A stretch of DNA of 64,000 nt from Oceanobacillus jeddahensis (lineage in GTDB: Bacteria > Bacillota > Bacilli > Bacillales > Amphibacillaceae), in NCBI RefSeq assembly GCF_000750635.1, contig NZ_CCDM010000006.1, positions 329,302 through 393,301 on the forward strand, written 5' to 3'. Below the pieces are notes generated by a model that saw only the letters and a program-made list of their open reading frames with translations, did not search any database and was not told the DNA's origin. Below, piece by piece: positions 53,037-61,924 of the stretch. A program made the position numbers and the translations under genes. The first letter of the stretch is position 1. Every line of letters starts with the position of its first letter.

Positions 53037-53552
53037 CTAGACGAATTTTCTTATTTGATCATTAAAAATGCTAGACCTACCCCTGCACAGGCAAGCAAAT
53101 TTCACAAACGTGTTTTCCAGCATGGACTTCGTATACCGCTCTATAATTGGTCTAGCCTCATCTAACTGATAGCAGGCCTCAGTTAATTCAGTGAAAATAT
53201 CCTGCCAGGCCCTGTTCATTGCTTCCGCTGTATGATCAATAGTAAAAACAGCATAATTGCCTCCTTGTAACATACCCTTTTGAACACATGCATCATCTAT
53301 TTCTTGCTGCTCAGAAAGTACCAATGCTGTATCATATCGGCATGCTTCAGGAGAAACAAGAGCCGGATCATCATGGATAATTCCTAATATAATTGCGCTA
53401 TCTGTCAGTAAATTATCCTGTGAAGTATTGTTATAGGTCATCCAATGTTTAAACGCAGCCATCAGCTGTTGATTTTCCTCCCCATATGCCCCTGTTCTCC
53501 GCATATAGACAATTGGTAAATCTGAAATTTGTTCTATTTTCATCTGAAACAC
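53037..53552 (-). CDS. GyrI-like/AraC effector-binding domain protein, 3' frameshifted
   Basis: A 171-residue frame. Residues ~1-155 match the GyrI-like small-molecule-binding fold (IVYMRRTGAYG, GIIHDDPALVSPEACRYD, ARPIIERYTKSMLEN). After MLEN the frame reads TFVKFACLCRG, but one frame over the DNA encodes HVCEICLPVQG then stop (TAG at 53077-53079), the normal family ending. A single missing C near 53105-53115 explains this. The protein therefore has a replaced C-terminus of ~24 residues, or the base was lost in sequencing. Confidence 0.8.
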   Translation of the reverse strand: MFQMKIEQISDLPIVYMRRTGAYGEENQQLMAAFKHWMTYNNTSQDNLLTDSAIILGIIHDDPALVSPEACRYDTALVLSEQQEIDDACVQKGMLQGGNYAVFTIDHTAEAMNRAWQDIFTELTEACYQLDEARPIIERYTKSMLENTFVKFACLCRGRSSIFNDQIRKFV

Positions 53553-53731
53553 TCCTAAAAATTATAAGTACGCCGGCGCCTAAAAACATCATAAGTTCCT
53601 TTAAAATGAAAAACAACCATTATTTTAAAAATAATCAAATAATTTAAAAAATAATTTGAAATATGTAACTTAGTTTCATCTGTTTGTATAATAGGTATGT
53701 AGAAAAGTAACAAGAGGACGGAGGAAAAGTT

Positions 53732-54433
53732 ATGAAATTACTTATTGTAGAGGACGATAAAACAATTGCATCCGGTTTAGAGTACTCCTTAAATCAGGAA
53801 GGTTATGAAGTGATTGTCTGTCATCATACGCAGGGAGCGGAAGAAGTTATCGAAAAAGAGCTAAGCGGCATTTCTCTATGCTTATTTGATCTATCCTTGC
53901 CTGATGGAAGCGGCTATGATTTATGCCGCCGGGTGAAGGAGAAGACGGATGTTCCTGTTATTTTTCTGACCGTTGCCGATGATGAAGTGAACGTGGTAAT
54001 GGGTCTGGATATGGGTGCGGATGATTATATTACCAAGCCATTTCGCATCCGTGAACTAAGCTCGCGGATTAAAACCGTCCTCAGACGCTATCAGAAAAGT
54101 AAAACCCATGAGAAAGATTCTATCCAGCTTCATTCGGTAGAGGTTTACCCGTTGGAGGGAAAGGTTTATAAACAGCAGGAGGAGCTGGTCTTAACAGCTT
54201 TGGAATACCGTTTACTTATGATTTTTATCAATCACCGCGGCCTGATTCTGTCCCGTGAACAGCTGCTGGAGCAAATATGGGACGCAGCCGGTGAATTTGT
54301 CAATGATAATACGCTCACGGTATATATCAAACGGCTCCGCAAGAAAATTGAGGATAACCCGCAAAAACCGGCGTTAATAGAAACAGTCAGAGGACTGGGA
54401 TACAGGATGGCGGCTGAAGATGTTAAGAAATAA
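53732..54433 (+). CDS. OmpR-family response regulator
   Basis: A 233-residue protein. Receiver domain with EDD at 7-9, phosphoacceptor Asp53 in CLFDLSLPDGSGY and Lys in YITKPFR; C-terminal winged helix with LTALEYRLLMIFINHRGLIL and IETVRGLGYRM. It overlaps the kinase gene by 14 bp. A TATAAT lies at 53687-53692. With the following kinase and ABC genes it forms a sense-and-respond exporter module. Confidence 0.93.
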   Translation: MKLLIVEDDKTIASGLEYSLNQEGYEVIVCHHTQGAEEVIEKELSGISLCLFDLSLPDGSGYDLCRRVKEKTDVPVIFLTVADDEVNVVMGLDMGADDYITKPFRIRELSSRIKTVLRRYQKSKTHEKDSIQLHSVEVYPLEGKVYKQQEELVLTALEYRLLMIFINHRGLILSREQLLEQIWDAAGEFVNDNTLTVYIKRLRKKIEDNPQKPALIETVRGLGYRMAAEDVKK

Positions 54434-55421
54434 GGAAATCCGTGTTTTTGTTATTTCCACTGTACTGATTTTAGGGATTGGAGTATTGCTGGGCTATATC
54501 CATTCACCTGTCACCGCTTTATTTATTGCTGTTGTGGGCGGGACCTTGGCTGTTTGCTATATTGTATGGATGGTCTGGCGTTATCAGAAAATGATTCAGC
54601 TATCCAGTTATTTACGAAAAATAATGGCAGGTGATACCTCGCTGGATGTCCGGGATAACCGGGAAGGTGATCTTAGTATATTAAAAAATGAAATCTATAA
54701 AATGACAAGAATGTTATCGGAACAACAGGAAGGATTGAAGAAGGATAAAGAAAAGTTAACAGATGCGATTTCAGATATTTCCCATCAAATCAAAACACCG
54801 CTTACTTCAATGACGGTCATGGCTGATTTATTAAGCGAGCCAGATTTAGAAGTTGAAAAACGACAGGAATTTACATACCATATCCGCAGGCAATTAGAAA
54901 GGATGGAGTGGCTTGTTTCTTCGTTATTAAAGCTTTCCAAGATTGATGCAGGAACTACGTTATTCCATAAGGAAAAGATAGAAGCGAAACAGCTTGTTAA
55001 AGAAGCAGCAGCACCGATGGAAATTCCTCTTGAACTGAAAGAAATAGATCTGGAAATAGAAGGGGAGCCGTGCACTGCATTTATTGGGGATAAAAATTGG
55101 ACGAAAGAAGCTTGTATCAATATATTAAAGAATGCGGTCGAGCATACACCGAACGGCGGAAAAATAACGATCTCTTATGAAGAAAATGCGATTTATACAG
55201 AAATACGAATCAGGGATAATGGACAAGGAATTGAAAAGACAGAGATCCCGCATATTTTTAAACGTTTTTATAAAGGAAGTCATGCGGCAGATGGAAGTGT
55301 TGGTATTGGATTAGCGATGGCTTATTCGATTGTCACCAATCAGCAAGGAGATATTGAGGTCAACAGTGAGCTGGGGAGAGGCACTACTTTTATTCTGAAA
55401 TTTTACAAGCAGGTTGTTTAA
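54420..55421 (+). CDS. Intramembrane-sensing histidine kinase
   Basis: A 333-residue kinase. Two membrane helices (about 8-26 and 31-52) are separated by only a few residues, so there is no extracellular sensor. Then come a HAMP-like linker, the H box ISHQIKTPLTSM, the N box NILKNAVEH, RDNGQGI and VGIGLAMAYSI. Kinases of this plan usually take their signal from a partner ABC permease; the FtsX-type permease encoded two genes downstream is the natural candidate. Confidence 0.9.
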   Translation: MLRNKEIRVFVISTVLILGIGVLLGYIHSPVTALFIAVVGGTLAVCYIVWMVWRYQKMIQLSSYLRKIMAGDTSLDVRDNREGDLSILKNEIYKMTRMLSEQQEGLKKDKEKLTDAISDISHQIKTPLTSMTVMADLLSEPDLEVEKRQEFTYHIRRQLERMEWLVSSLLKLSKIDAGTTLFHKEKIEAKQLVKEAAAPMEIPLELKEIDLEIEGEPCTAFIGDKNWTKEACINILKNAVEHTPNGGKITISYEENAIYTEIRIRDNGQGIEKTEIPHIFKRFYKGSHAADGSVGIGLAMAYSIVTNQQGDIEVNSELGRGTTFILKFYKQVV

Positions 55422-55427
55422 GCCAAA

Positions 55428-55458
55428 GTGACAATTTTGTCACCGGCGGCATTGTCAC
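55428..55458 (+). promoter_or_regulatory. Candidate response-regulator binding region
   Basis: A 16-bp palindrome GTGACAATTTTGTCAC (55428-55443) and a further TTGTCAC (55452-55458) lie between the kinase and ABC genes, about 65-95 bp before the ATPase start. The repeats look like a tandem response-regulator site. Confidence 0.5.
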
Positions 55459-55520
55459 TGTTCCGTCATTTTAGACAAGTAGAGTAGAAAGTAAAGGAAA
55501 GCAACAAGGAGGAAAACGGA

Positions 55521-56204
55521 ATGGTATTAATGCGGATTGAAAATTTGTCTAAAGTGTATGGAAAAGGAGACACGGCAGTAAAGGCATTAGATAATGTATC
55601 TTTTTCTGTGGAGCAGGGGGAGTTTGTAGCGATTATTGGACCTTCTGGTTCCGGAAAATCGACTCTCCTGCATTTGTTGGGAGGTGTGGACAAGCCAACG
55701 AATGGAAAAGTGTTTATTGAGAAGACAGATATTTATGGATTAAATGAAACACAGCTGGCGATCTTTCGGAGACGACAAATTGGTTTAATTTATCAATTTT
55801 ACAATCTATTGCCAATTTTAACAGTGGAAGAGAATATTACCTTGCCGATGTTATTAGATGCACATAAAGTAGATCAAAAGCATTTCAAAGAAATTGTGGA
55901 AATTTTGGGGTTGCAAAAACGTCTCGATTATTTGCCGAACCAATTATCCGGCGGTCAGCAGCAGCGTGTTTCAATTGGCAGAGCATTAATCAGTAATCCA
56001 TCTATTATCCTTGCTGATGAACCAACCGGAAATTTAGATAGTAAGAATAGTAAAGAAATTATTGATTTGTTAAAGCTGTTTAATAAAACTTATAATCAAA
56101 CATTGGTAGTTATCACGCACGATGATCGTATTGCCCTGCAAGCGGACCGGGTGATTTCGATAGAGGACGGAACGATTGCCAAGGACGAGGTGATCCGTCC
56201 ATGA
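55521..56204 (+). CDS. MacB/LolD-type ABC transporter ATP-binding protein
   Basis: A 227-residue ATPase with Walker A GPSGSGKST, the LolD/BceA-type signature LSGGQQQRVSIGRALI and Walker B ILADEPTGNLD. Proteins of this type work with FtsX-like permeases in mechanotransmission rather than classical transport. AAGGAGG precedes the ATG, and the gene overlaps the permease gene by 4 bp. Confidence 0.93.
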   Translation: MVLMRIENLSKVYGKGDTAVKALDNVSFSVEQGEFVAIIGPSGSGKSTLLHLLGGVDKPTNGKVFIEKTDIYGLNETQLAIFRRRQIGLIYQFYNLLPILTVEENITLPMLLDAHKVDQKHFKEIVEILGLQKRLDYLPNQLSGGQQQRVSIGRALISNPSIILADEPTGNLDSKNSKEIIDLLKLFNKTYNQTLVVITHDDRIALQADRVISIEDGTIAKDEVIRP

Positions 56205-58777
56205 ATATTGTCAATAAAGTAACGCTGAGGCATCTCAAGGAGAACAAGCGGAGGACGCTCGTTACGATCTTTGGGGTGGTTATTTCTGTCGCAATGATTA
56301 CAGCTGTCGCCGCATTAGGCGCTTCTATTATAGACATGCAGCAGCGGGATGTTATTTCTTATAGAGGGGACTGGCACTATGCCGTAGAAGACGTAGATAA
56401 GGAACAATTAAAAGCCATTCAGGCTGAAGAAAATACGGCATCCATTGGCCTTATGGAAGAATTAGGCTTTGCCCCGCTAAGTGATCAATCAATGAAAAGA
56501 TACCTTTACGTCCGGTCAATGGATGAAACAGCTATGAAACAGATGCAGGTGGAATTGACAGAGGGAAGACTGCCGAGAAATGATAATGAGGTTGTTATTT
56601 CGGAGGCGTTAAAGAAGGAGGATGTTGATTATCAGATAGGGGACACGATTGAGCTGGATATTGGCCAGAGATATGCACTGAATGAAGAAGAGGATCGTCC
56701 CCTGGCTCTGGATGAATCGCTTTATGAAGGAGAAAATGGATTAGAGGAAGAATTACGTGATCAGGAAGAACACAGCTTTACGATTGTCGGCGAGATTGCG
56801 GAGCCTATTTGGGAACCCGCCTGGGCAGCAGGATATACGGTGCTTTCTTATACAGATGGTTTAGCTTTGACAGAGTTTGATCAGGCGTATGTCAAAGTAA
56901 ATGAATTAAACAGTACGCTGTTTGATGATTTAGAAAAATTAAGAGAAGATTTGGGAATTGAAGTTACAGAAACGGCAACGAATACCGATTTGCTCGATAC
57001 GCATTTAATCTCCTTGAACGGCGGTATGGTGGCAGCACTTTCCGGTCTTCTTACGGTTATTATTGTGATTATTATGGTTGGATCAATTGTATTGATTTAT
57101 AATGCTTTTGCAATATCCGTATCAGAACGATCCAGATATTTAGGCATGCTTTCCAGTGTCGGGGCAACGAAAAGACAAAAGCGAAATTCTGTATTATTTG
57201 AAGGGTTTATTATTGGTCTGATTAGTATCCCGGTTGGAATAGGGGCAGGATTACTTGGAATAGGTATTACACTTCATTTTATTAGTGGAATGTTAGCAGG
57301 GGCCGGTTTTAATTCGGATATTCATCTGGTTGTAACCCCGTCGATATTTATAATTGCGATCGTGGTATCGTTGCTTACCATTATGATTTCCGCATGGATA
57401 CCTGCTGTCAGAGCATCTAAAATTACAGCGATCGATGCGATTCGTCAGGCAAAGGATATTAAACTTACCAAAAAGAAAATCAAAACAAACCGGTTTGTTC
57501 AGAAATTATTCGGTTATGAAGCAGAAATTGCCTTGAAGAATTTAAAAAGAAATAAGAAACGTTATCATGTGACCGTATTTTCTTTAATGATCAGTATTAT
57601 ATTATTTTTGTCAGTCACCTTTTTTACAGACACGTTGACCAGATCCTTTGAACTGCAGTCTGAGGAGATGAATTATGATATTTCTGTCCAGGACAATTCG
57701 GTTGATAAAGAACTGGCTGATTTTTACCCGGAGATAGAAAATATGGATAATATAAAAGAAGTCAACATGTATCAGCAAATAAAAAGTGGTGCTCAACTGC
57801 CTGAAAAGATCGCAGGGGAAGAAGGCTCTGATTCAGAAATGGTGGATGAAAATCCGGGGAACTACACCATTCAATTAATCGGCCTCTCACCGGAAGATTG
57901 GGGAGATTATCTGCGTGATAATAATATTTCAGCAGCTTCTGATGAAAATCTTTCAGCTGTTTTGGTAAATAACGTCTCCTATAGGAATCATGAGAATAAA
58001 TATGTGGAAGCGGAAATGCTGGATGTGGAGGAGGGAGATTCCCTGCCGTTTCAATTTGAATATTTTGATGAGGAAAAAGGAGACTTGCAATTAGCAGGGG
58101 AGGAAGAGCTTGAACTGATAGGTCTTACGGACAATTTCCCATTAGGAGAATTTTATCCTTCCTCCAATACGTTATTTGTTATTGTTAATGAAAACACATT
58201 TGATGACATAATGGAACGTACTCCTGCAAGTCAATATGCAAGTTCAGAATTATATCTTACATCGGATGATGCGAATCAGGTGCAGGAAGAGCTGGAAGCA
58301 CTTGAAATGAGCAACGGAATAGAAATAAGGAATATCTATGAATTCCAGCAGCAGGACAGACAATTAGTCTTAGCGTTATCGATCTTTATTTACGGATTTA
58401 TTACGCTAATAACCTTAATTTCCATTGCAAATATATTTAATACGGTTTCAACCAGCGTTGCGTTAAGAAAAAGAGAGTTTGCGACCTTAAAATCGATTGG
58501 TATGACACCAAAAGGCTTCAACAAAATGATCCGATTTGAAAGCTTGTTCTACGGGATGAAGTCGTTAATCTACGGATTACCTATTAGTTTTGTTGTGATG
58601 TATTGGATTCATTTACAAACCAGAAATGCATTCGAGTATCCGTTTCAATTACCTTGGCTTTATATTGGAATTGTTATTTTAGCTGTCTTTATCATTGTAG
58701 GGGCTGCGATGCTTTATTCGACTTCGAAATTGAAGAAGGATAATATTGTAGATACGTTGAGACAGGAAAATATTTAA
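56201..58777 (+). CDS. FtsX-like ABC transporter permease
   Basis: An 858-residue protein. A first helix (~18-42) is followed by an extracellular domain (~45-275), three helices (~278-410), a re-entry helix (~455-475), a second acidic extracellular domain (~480-710) and three final helices (~715-850). Two FtsX modules are present (SERSRYLGMLSSVGATKRQ, RKREFATLKSIGMTPKGF). This is larger than BceB and resembles permeases of Firmicute modules that respond to antimicrobial peptides. Substrate unknown. Confidence 0.88.
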   Translation: MNIVNKVTLRHLKENKRRTLVTIFGVVISVAMITAVAALGASIIDMQQRDVISYRGDWHYAVEDVDKEQLKAIQAEENTASIGLMEELGFAPLSDQSMKRYLYVRSMDETAMKQMQVELTEGRLPRNDNEVVISEALKKEDVDYQIGDTIELDIGQRYALNEEEDRPLALDESLYEGENGLEEELRDQEEHSFTIVGEIAEPIWEPAWAAGYTVLSYTDGLALTEFDQAYVKVNELNSTLFDDLEKLREDLGIEVTETATNTDLLDTHLISLNGGMVAALSGLLTVIIVIIMVGSIVLIYNAFAISVSERSRYLGMLSSVGATKRQKRNSVLFEGFIIGLISIPVGIGAGLLGIGITLHFISGMLAGAGFNSDIHLVVTPSIFIIAIVVSLLTIMISAWIPAVRASKITAIDAIRQAKDIKLTKKKIKTNRFVQKLFGYEAEIALKNLKRNKKRYHVTVFSLMISIILFLSVTFFTDTLTRSFELQSEEMNYDISVQDNSVDKELADFYPEIENMDNIKEVNMYQQIKSGAQLPEKIAGEEGSDSEMVDENPGNYTIQLIGLSPEDWGDYLRDNNISAASDENLSAVLVNNVSYRNHENKYVEAEMLDVEEGDSLPFQFEYFDEEKGDLQLAGEEELELIGLTDNFPLGEFYPSSNTLFVIVNENTFDDIMERTPASQYASSELYLTSDDANQVQEELEALEMSNGIEIRNIYEFQQQDRQLVLALSIFIYGFITLITLISIANIFNTVSTSVALRKREFATLKSIGMTPKGFNKMIRFESLFYGMKSLIYGLPISFVVMYWIHLQTRNAFEYPFQLPWLYIGIVILAVFIIVGAAMLYSTSKLKKDNIVDTLRQENI

Positions 58778-58789
58778 ATAAAACAAATG

Positions 58790-58830
58790 GGCTATCTTAG
58801 ATGAGGTTATCTGAGATAGCTTGTTTTTTG
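58790..58830 (+). terminator. Terminator of the FtsX-type module
   Basis: Stem GCTATCTTAGAT/ATCTGAGATAGC (one mismatch) followed by TTGTTTTTT. Confidence 0.8.
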
Positions 58831-58963
58831 AATTAAAAATGAAGGTTTTACTACTACATCTTATATTTGTAAATGCTTGATGCTTAATTTTTACCCCATT
58901 GTTCATGAATCCCATACATATTAGTAGATATATTATTACTTGAGATATTTCCTGTAGCGATAC

Positions 58964-58999
58964 CGAAAAAAAGAGATACTGCTTTTTGCACTATCTCTT
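58964..58999 (-). terminator. Terminator of the minus-strand reductase gene
   Basis: AAGAGATA/TATCTCTT with a minus-strand run of seven T directly after. Confidence 0.8.
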
Positions 59000-59040
59000 C
59001 ATCTTGAATCTATTTTTATCAAAATACTATTTCAGATCCC

Positions 59041-59757
59041 TTAAATTGGCATATCAGATGATAAAAAAGCAGGTAGCTGTTGTTCATGTTTATCGAGCAT
59101 AATCTGCTCCGGCTTGACACCTTGTTCCCGCAGTACTTCTATATTTTGTGTAAGGAATTCATCACTGCCAACTACATAGAACAGCCCATCCTTGTCTCCA
59201 GCAAGATTTTCCACTTCTTCATAGTAGTCTTTACGATTATCAACGAACTGTGATGTGAATTTCTTGTCAGGGGTGGACTCAAAAATATTCGTGAATAAGT
59301 AATCCCTGGATGAATCAATATTTAAAGAATGAATTTGGTTGACGTTATCAGCACGTTCAAAATAATCTAGTACAAGCGGTCTGAAAGTTGCCAGGCCGAC
59401 GCCGGACGATAGCAGGTAAACATTTTTATTTTCTCTTTTAAGCGGTACATTCGAGTGTGTTTTAAATATGGCAACTTCATGGCCAACTTCCATATTTCTT
59501 AAAATCTGTTTAAATTCAGAGCATTCTTCTCTAATGCGTGTTGTGATCCCAATAGAATTTTCATGCGGTAATGTGGTGATGGACATATGGCGAATCAGAC
59601 TGCGGTTTGGTTTATCACCGGCATTAAACCCTTCAAATGCAAAGTGGGTGTGAGAACCTTCTTCCCAAGTAAAGCCTTCCGGACAATCGAGCATATACGT
59701 TTTAACCTCTGGCGTCTCTTCTATAATACTATTTATTTTAGTCCAATATATTTGCAT
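59041..59757 (-). CDS. FAD/NAD-dependent ferredoxin-reductase-like oxidoreductase
   Basis: A 238-residue flavoprotein reductase. The FAD domain (~1-110) contains RSLIRHMSITTLP (RxxS-like binding of FAD), and the NAD domain (~110-235) begins with NVYLLSSGVGLATFRP and ends with the family pattern VVGSDEFLTQNIEVL. A Fur-like box lies upstream, so it is probably made in iron starvation and may reduce a ferric siderophore or a redox partner. I chose the ATG at 59757 (AGGAG 10-11 nt upstream). Confidence 0.82.
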   Translation of the reverse strand: MQIYWTKINSIIEETPEVKTYMLDCPEGFTWEEGSHTHFAFEGFNAGDKPNRSLIRHMSITTLPHENSIGITTRIREECSEFKQILRNMEVGHEVAIFKTHSNVPLKRENKNVYLLSSGVGLATFRPLVLDYFERADNVNQIHSLNIDSSRDYLFTNIFESTPDKKFTSQFVDNRKDYYEEVENLAGDKDGLFYVVGSDEFLTQNIEVLREQGVKPEQIMLDKHEQQLPAFLSSDMPI

Positions 59758-59813
59758 TATTATCAATTCTCCTTATTTCATTATATGTTTGTTACCATCT
59801 AATATACACCAAA

Positions 59814-59828
59814 TGATAATAATTCTCA
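59814..59828 (-). promoter_or_regulatory. Fur box upstream of the reductase gene
   Basis: TGATAATAATTCTCA matches the 15-bp Fur consensus at all but one position. It lies 57-71 bp before the start codon. Confidence 0.7.
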
Positions 59829-59932
59829 ATTAAATGGACCGATTATTTTAAATGATTTATGTGAAATAAGTCCATTGAAAAACAATACCTGAATGAATAG
59901 TTTTGTTTTTCACGTTGTCAAACTTCCAATTC

Positions 59933-60295
59933 TTAATTTAACTGCGACAACGCTTCTTCCGGAACTTCCTCTTCCGTGATTTCTACCCAGCCCTTTCCGT
60001 AACTTCCTGATGTGTCAATCCGGAGAAAAGCATCTGTCCGAAGCTCTCTATCTATCACTTTCGTAATTTGCTGCTCATCGCCTTCTTCATTATATCCTGA
60101 AAAGACATACTTATAATTTCCGGTCCATAGCTTCTCATAATTATCCTCTGTTGTTTCTACGTAATAGGTTTCTACAGGATGCTGTAATAACCAGTCTGTT
60201 ATGGGAATAATCCCGGCTGTTGTCTTTTGAATGGCAACAGCTGTAATGGTTAATATAATAAGCACTCCAATGAATATCTTTACTGCTTTTTTCAT
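59933..60295 (-). CDS. YxeA family protein (DUF1093)
   Basis: A 120-residue protein with an N-terminal hydrophobic segment (~7-24; signal or anchor) and a secreted beta-rich domain (YYVETTEDNYEKLWTGNYKY, TDAFLRIDTSGSYGKGWVEI). It matches the YxeA family. In Bacillus subtilis yxeA belongs to the yxdLM-yxeA operon under YxdJ; here it is divergent from a YxdJ/BceR-like regulator, so shared control is likely. Confidence 0.82.
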   Translation of the reverse strand: MKKAVKIFIGVLIILTITAVAIQKTTAGIIPITDWLLQHPVETYYVETTEDNYEKLWTGNYKYVFSGYNEEGDEQQITKVIDRELRTDAFLRIDTSGSYGKGWVEITEEEVPEEALSQLN

Positions 60296-60383
60296 ATGCG
60301 GACACTCCTTTTTATGTTCTTTATTCTAATTGTTATTGTAAAGAACAAGGCTGATAGCAAAAATCGTTTTTACTTACAAGAAG

Positions 60384-60449
60384 CTTACACTTTTGTAAGG
60401 TGAAAATGCTTTCTCTATTTTTGTAGTTCCATTCAATCTGTGCCATAAT
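60384..60449 (+). promoter_or_regulatory. Response-regulator operator candidate and promoter of the regulator gene
   Basis: CTTACACTTTTGTAAG (60384-60399) is a 6-bp inverted repeat like BceR-type sites with TTACA/TGTAA arms. About 21 bp later lie TTGTAG (60421-60426), a 17-nt spacer and CATAAT (60444-60449). It sits in the shared region with the divergent yxeA-like gene. Confidence 0.55.
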
Positions 60450-60487
60450 GATTTAAAAATATAGAACGCTTGAAAAGGGGAATATAG

Positions 60488-61186
60488 ATGCAGACCATTA
60501 TGATCGTAGAAGATGATCCGAAGATTTCAAAGCTCTTGCAGGATTATATTGAAAAATATGGTTATCAGGTATCTTTTATTACAGATTTTGAACGAGTTAT
60601 GGAAGTGTTCCAAGAAACAAAGCCTGACCTGGTGCTTTTAGATATTAATTTACCAAGTTATGATGGCTTTTATTGGTGCAGGCAAATCCGTACAGCGTCT
60701 ACTTGCCCAGTGATTTTTATATCGGCACGTACGGGTGAGATGGATCAGGTAATGGCACTGGAAAATGGAGGGGATGATTTCATCACAAAACCGTTCAGTG
60801 CGGAAATTGTAATGGCTAAAATACGGAGCCAGCTCCGTCGCGCATACGGAGAATACGCGCAGGACGTGAAGGAGCGCTTTTTGGAAATAGAAGGACTAAA
60901 GCTTTTGCCGGAACGTCTGGAATTAACTTTTTCCGGAAAGGACACATTTTTATCCAAAAAAGAAGCAGATATTATGGAAACATTAATGAATCGCTATCCG
61001 CGTGTTGCCGGCAGGGAAGATTTGCTGGAAAAACTATGGGATGACCAAACTTATGTCGATGAAAACACATTAAACGTCAATATAACTAGAGTGCGGAAAA
61101 AATTGCAGTCTGTCGGAATAGAGGATGGTGTTGAAACTGTCAGGGGCGTCGGTTATCGGTTAAAAAGTCTGTTGAAAGAAGAATAA
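60488..61186 (+). CDS. OmpR-family response regulator, BceR/YxdJ-like
   Basis: A 232-residue protein. Receiver with EDD at 8-10, phosphoacceptor Asp52 in LVLLDINLPSYDGFYWCRQI and Lys in FITKPFS; C-terminal winged helix with LSKKEADIMETLMNRYPRV and VETVRGVGYRLKS. The FYWCRQIR signature is typical of BceR-type regulators. AAAAGGGG lies upstream. Its kinase gene is not adjacent but 740 bp downstream, separated by a GNAT gene and a repeat. Confidence 0.92.
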   Translation: MQTIMIVEDDPKISKLLQDYIEKYGYQVSFITDFERVMEVFQETKPDLVLLDINLPSYDGFYWCRQIRTASTCPVIFISARTGEMDQVMALENGGDDFITKPFSAEIVMAKIRSQLRRAYGEYAQDVKERFLEIEGLKLLPERLELTFSGKDTFLSKKEADIMETLMNRYPRVAGREDLLEKLWDDQTYVDENTLNVNITRVRKKLQSVGIEDGVETVRGVGYRLKSLLKEE

Positions 61187-61209
61187 GTAAACATAGGGGA
61201 AGTGTCAGG

Positions 61210-61647
61210 ATGCAATTTAAAATTGTTGAAGAGAATGATTTGATTTCATGCAGTAAATTATTTGTAACTGTTTTTAACAAGGAACCGTGGAATGATGAAT
61301 GGACGTTAAAAAAAGCTGGTAAATATCTGTCAGATTTTTACCGGACTCCCGGTTTTTTAGGCGTCTCAGCAGTAGAAAATGGGAAGGTTATTGGATTTAT
61401 ATTTGGAGTACGCCGGGCATGGTGGAGCGGAGATGAGTTATTTATTAATGAAATGTGTGTAGACACGACTAAACAGAATAAAGGAATTGGCAAAGCACTG
61501 ATCAATGATTTAATAAATAAATTGGATTCCAATACGATTACCACTATTTCACTTTTAACGGATAGAGGAATACCCGCAGAAGATTTTTATAAAAGAAATG
61601 GCTTTAAAGAAATTGAAAGACTTGTTTTTCTAAGTCGTGATGTTTAA
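61210..61647 (+). CDS. GNAT-family N-acetyltransferase
   Basis: A 145-residue protein. The acetyl-CoA-binding segment VDTTKQNKGIGKALINDLIN (Q/RxxGxG/A) and the ending DRGIPAEDFYKRNGFKEIER are diagnostic of GNAT enzymes. The acceptor is unknown. It is inserted, 23 bp behind, between a response regulator and its likely kinase, in the same direction. AGTGTCAGG is a weak ribosome site. Confidence 0.87.
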   Translation: MQFKIVEENDLISCSKLFVTVFNKEPWNDEWTLKKAGKYLSDFYRTPGFLGVSAVENGKVIGFIFGVRRAWWSGDELFINEMCVDTTKQNKGIGKALINDLINKLDSNTITTISLLTDRGIPAEDFYKRNGFKEIERLVFLSRDV

Positions 61648-61663
61648 ACAAAAAGACATTCAT

Positions 61664-61869
61664 TTTATCACGGAGATAACGGGCGCTACCTCCCTGAATC
61701 ACTAAGGCTAATTCAGTGGGAGAATGAAGGAAGCAGACTAAGTTCGCGACGTCCTGGGGTTGGGGCTGGGACTGCGATTACTCGTCCCATTGAAAACCAT
61801 TGTGATTACTCGCCCCATCGTAAAAAGTTGTGCGTCGAAAAACTCCCACTGAATGAAGTTTCGTTTTAT
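61664..61869 (-). repeat. Two-hairpin repeat, copy F (one stem deleted, expanded centre)
   Basis: Inverted orientation. After TTTATCACGGAGA it jumps to TAACGGGCGCTACC, losing the ~60 bp between two GGAGA motifs. The central part is enlarged by a partial duplication of the GATTACTCG(T/C)CCCAT region. It lies just before the sensor kinase gene. Confidence 0.85.
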
Positions 61870-61924
61870 ATAGAAATACGATTAAAAAGTAATGAAATGT
61901 CTCATGATTCAAAGGAGATGTACA

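Noticed and set aside
56201..58777. BceB-type permease as partner of the kinase at 61925
   Set aside because: The permease is 858 residues with two large outside domains, unlike the ~650-residue BceB plan, and it has its own two-component genes directly upstream.
61664..61869. Remnant IS element between the GNAT and kinase genes
   Set aside because: It is copy F of the two-hairpin repeat; no transposase fragment or terminal inverted repeat is present.
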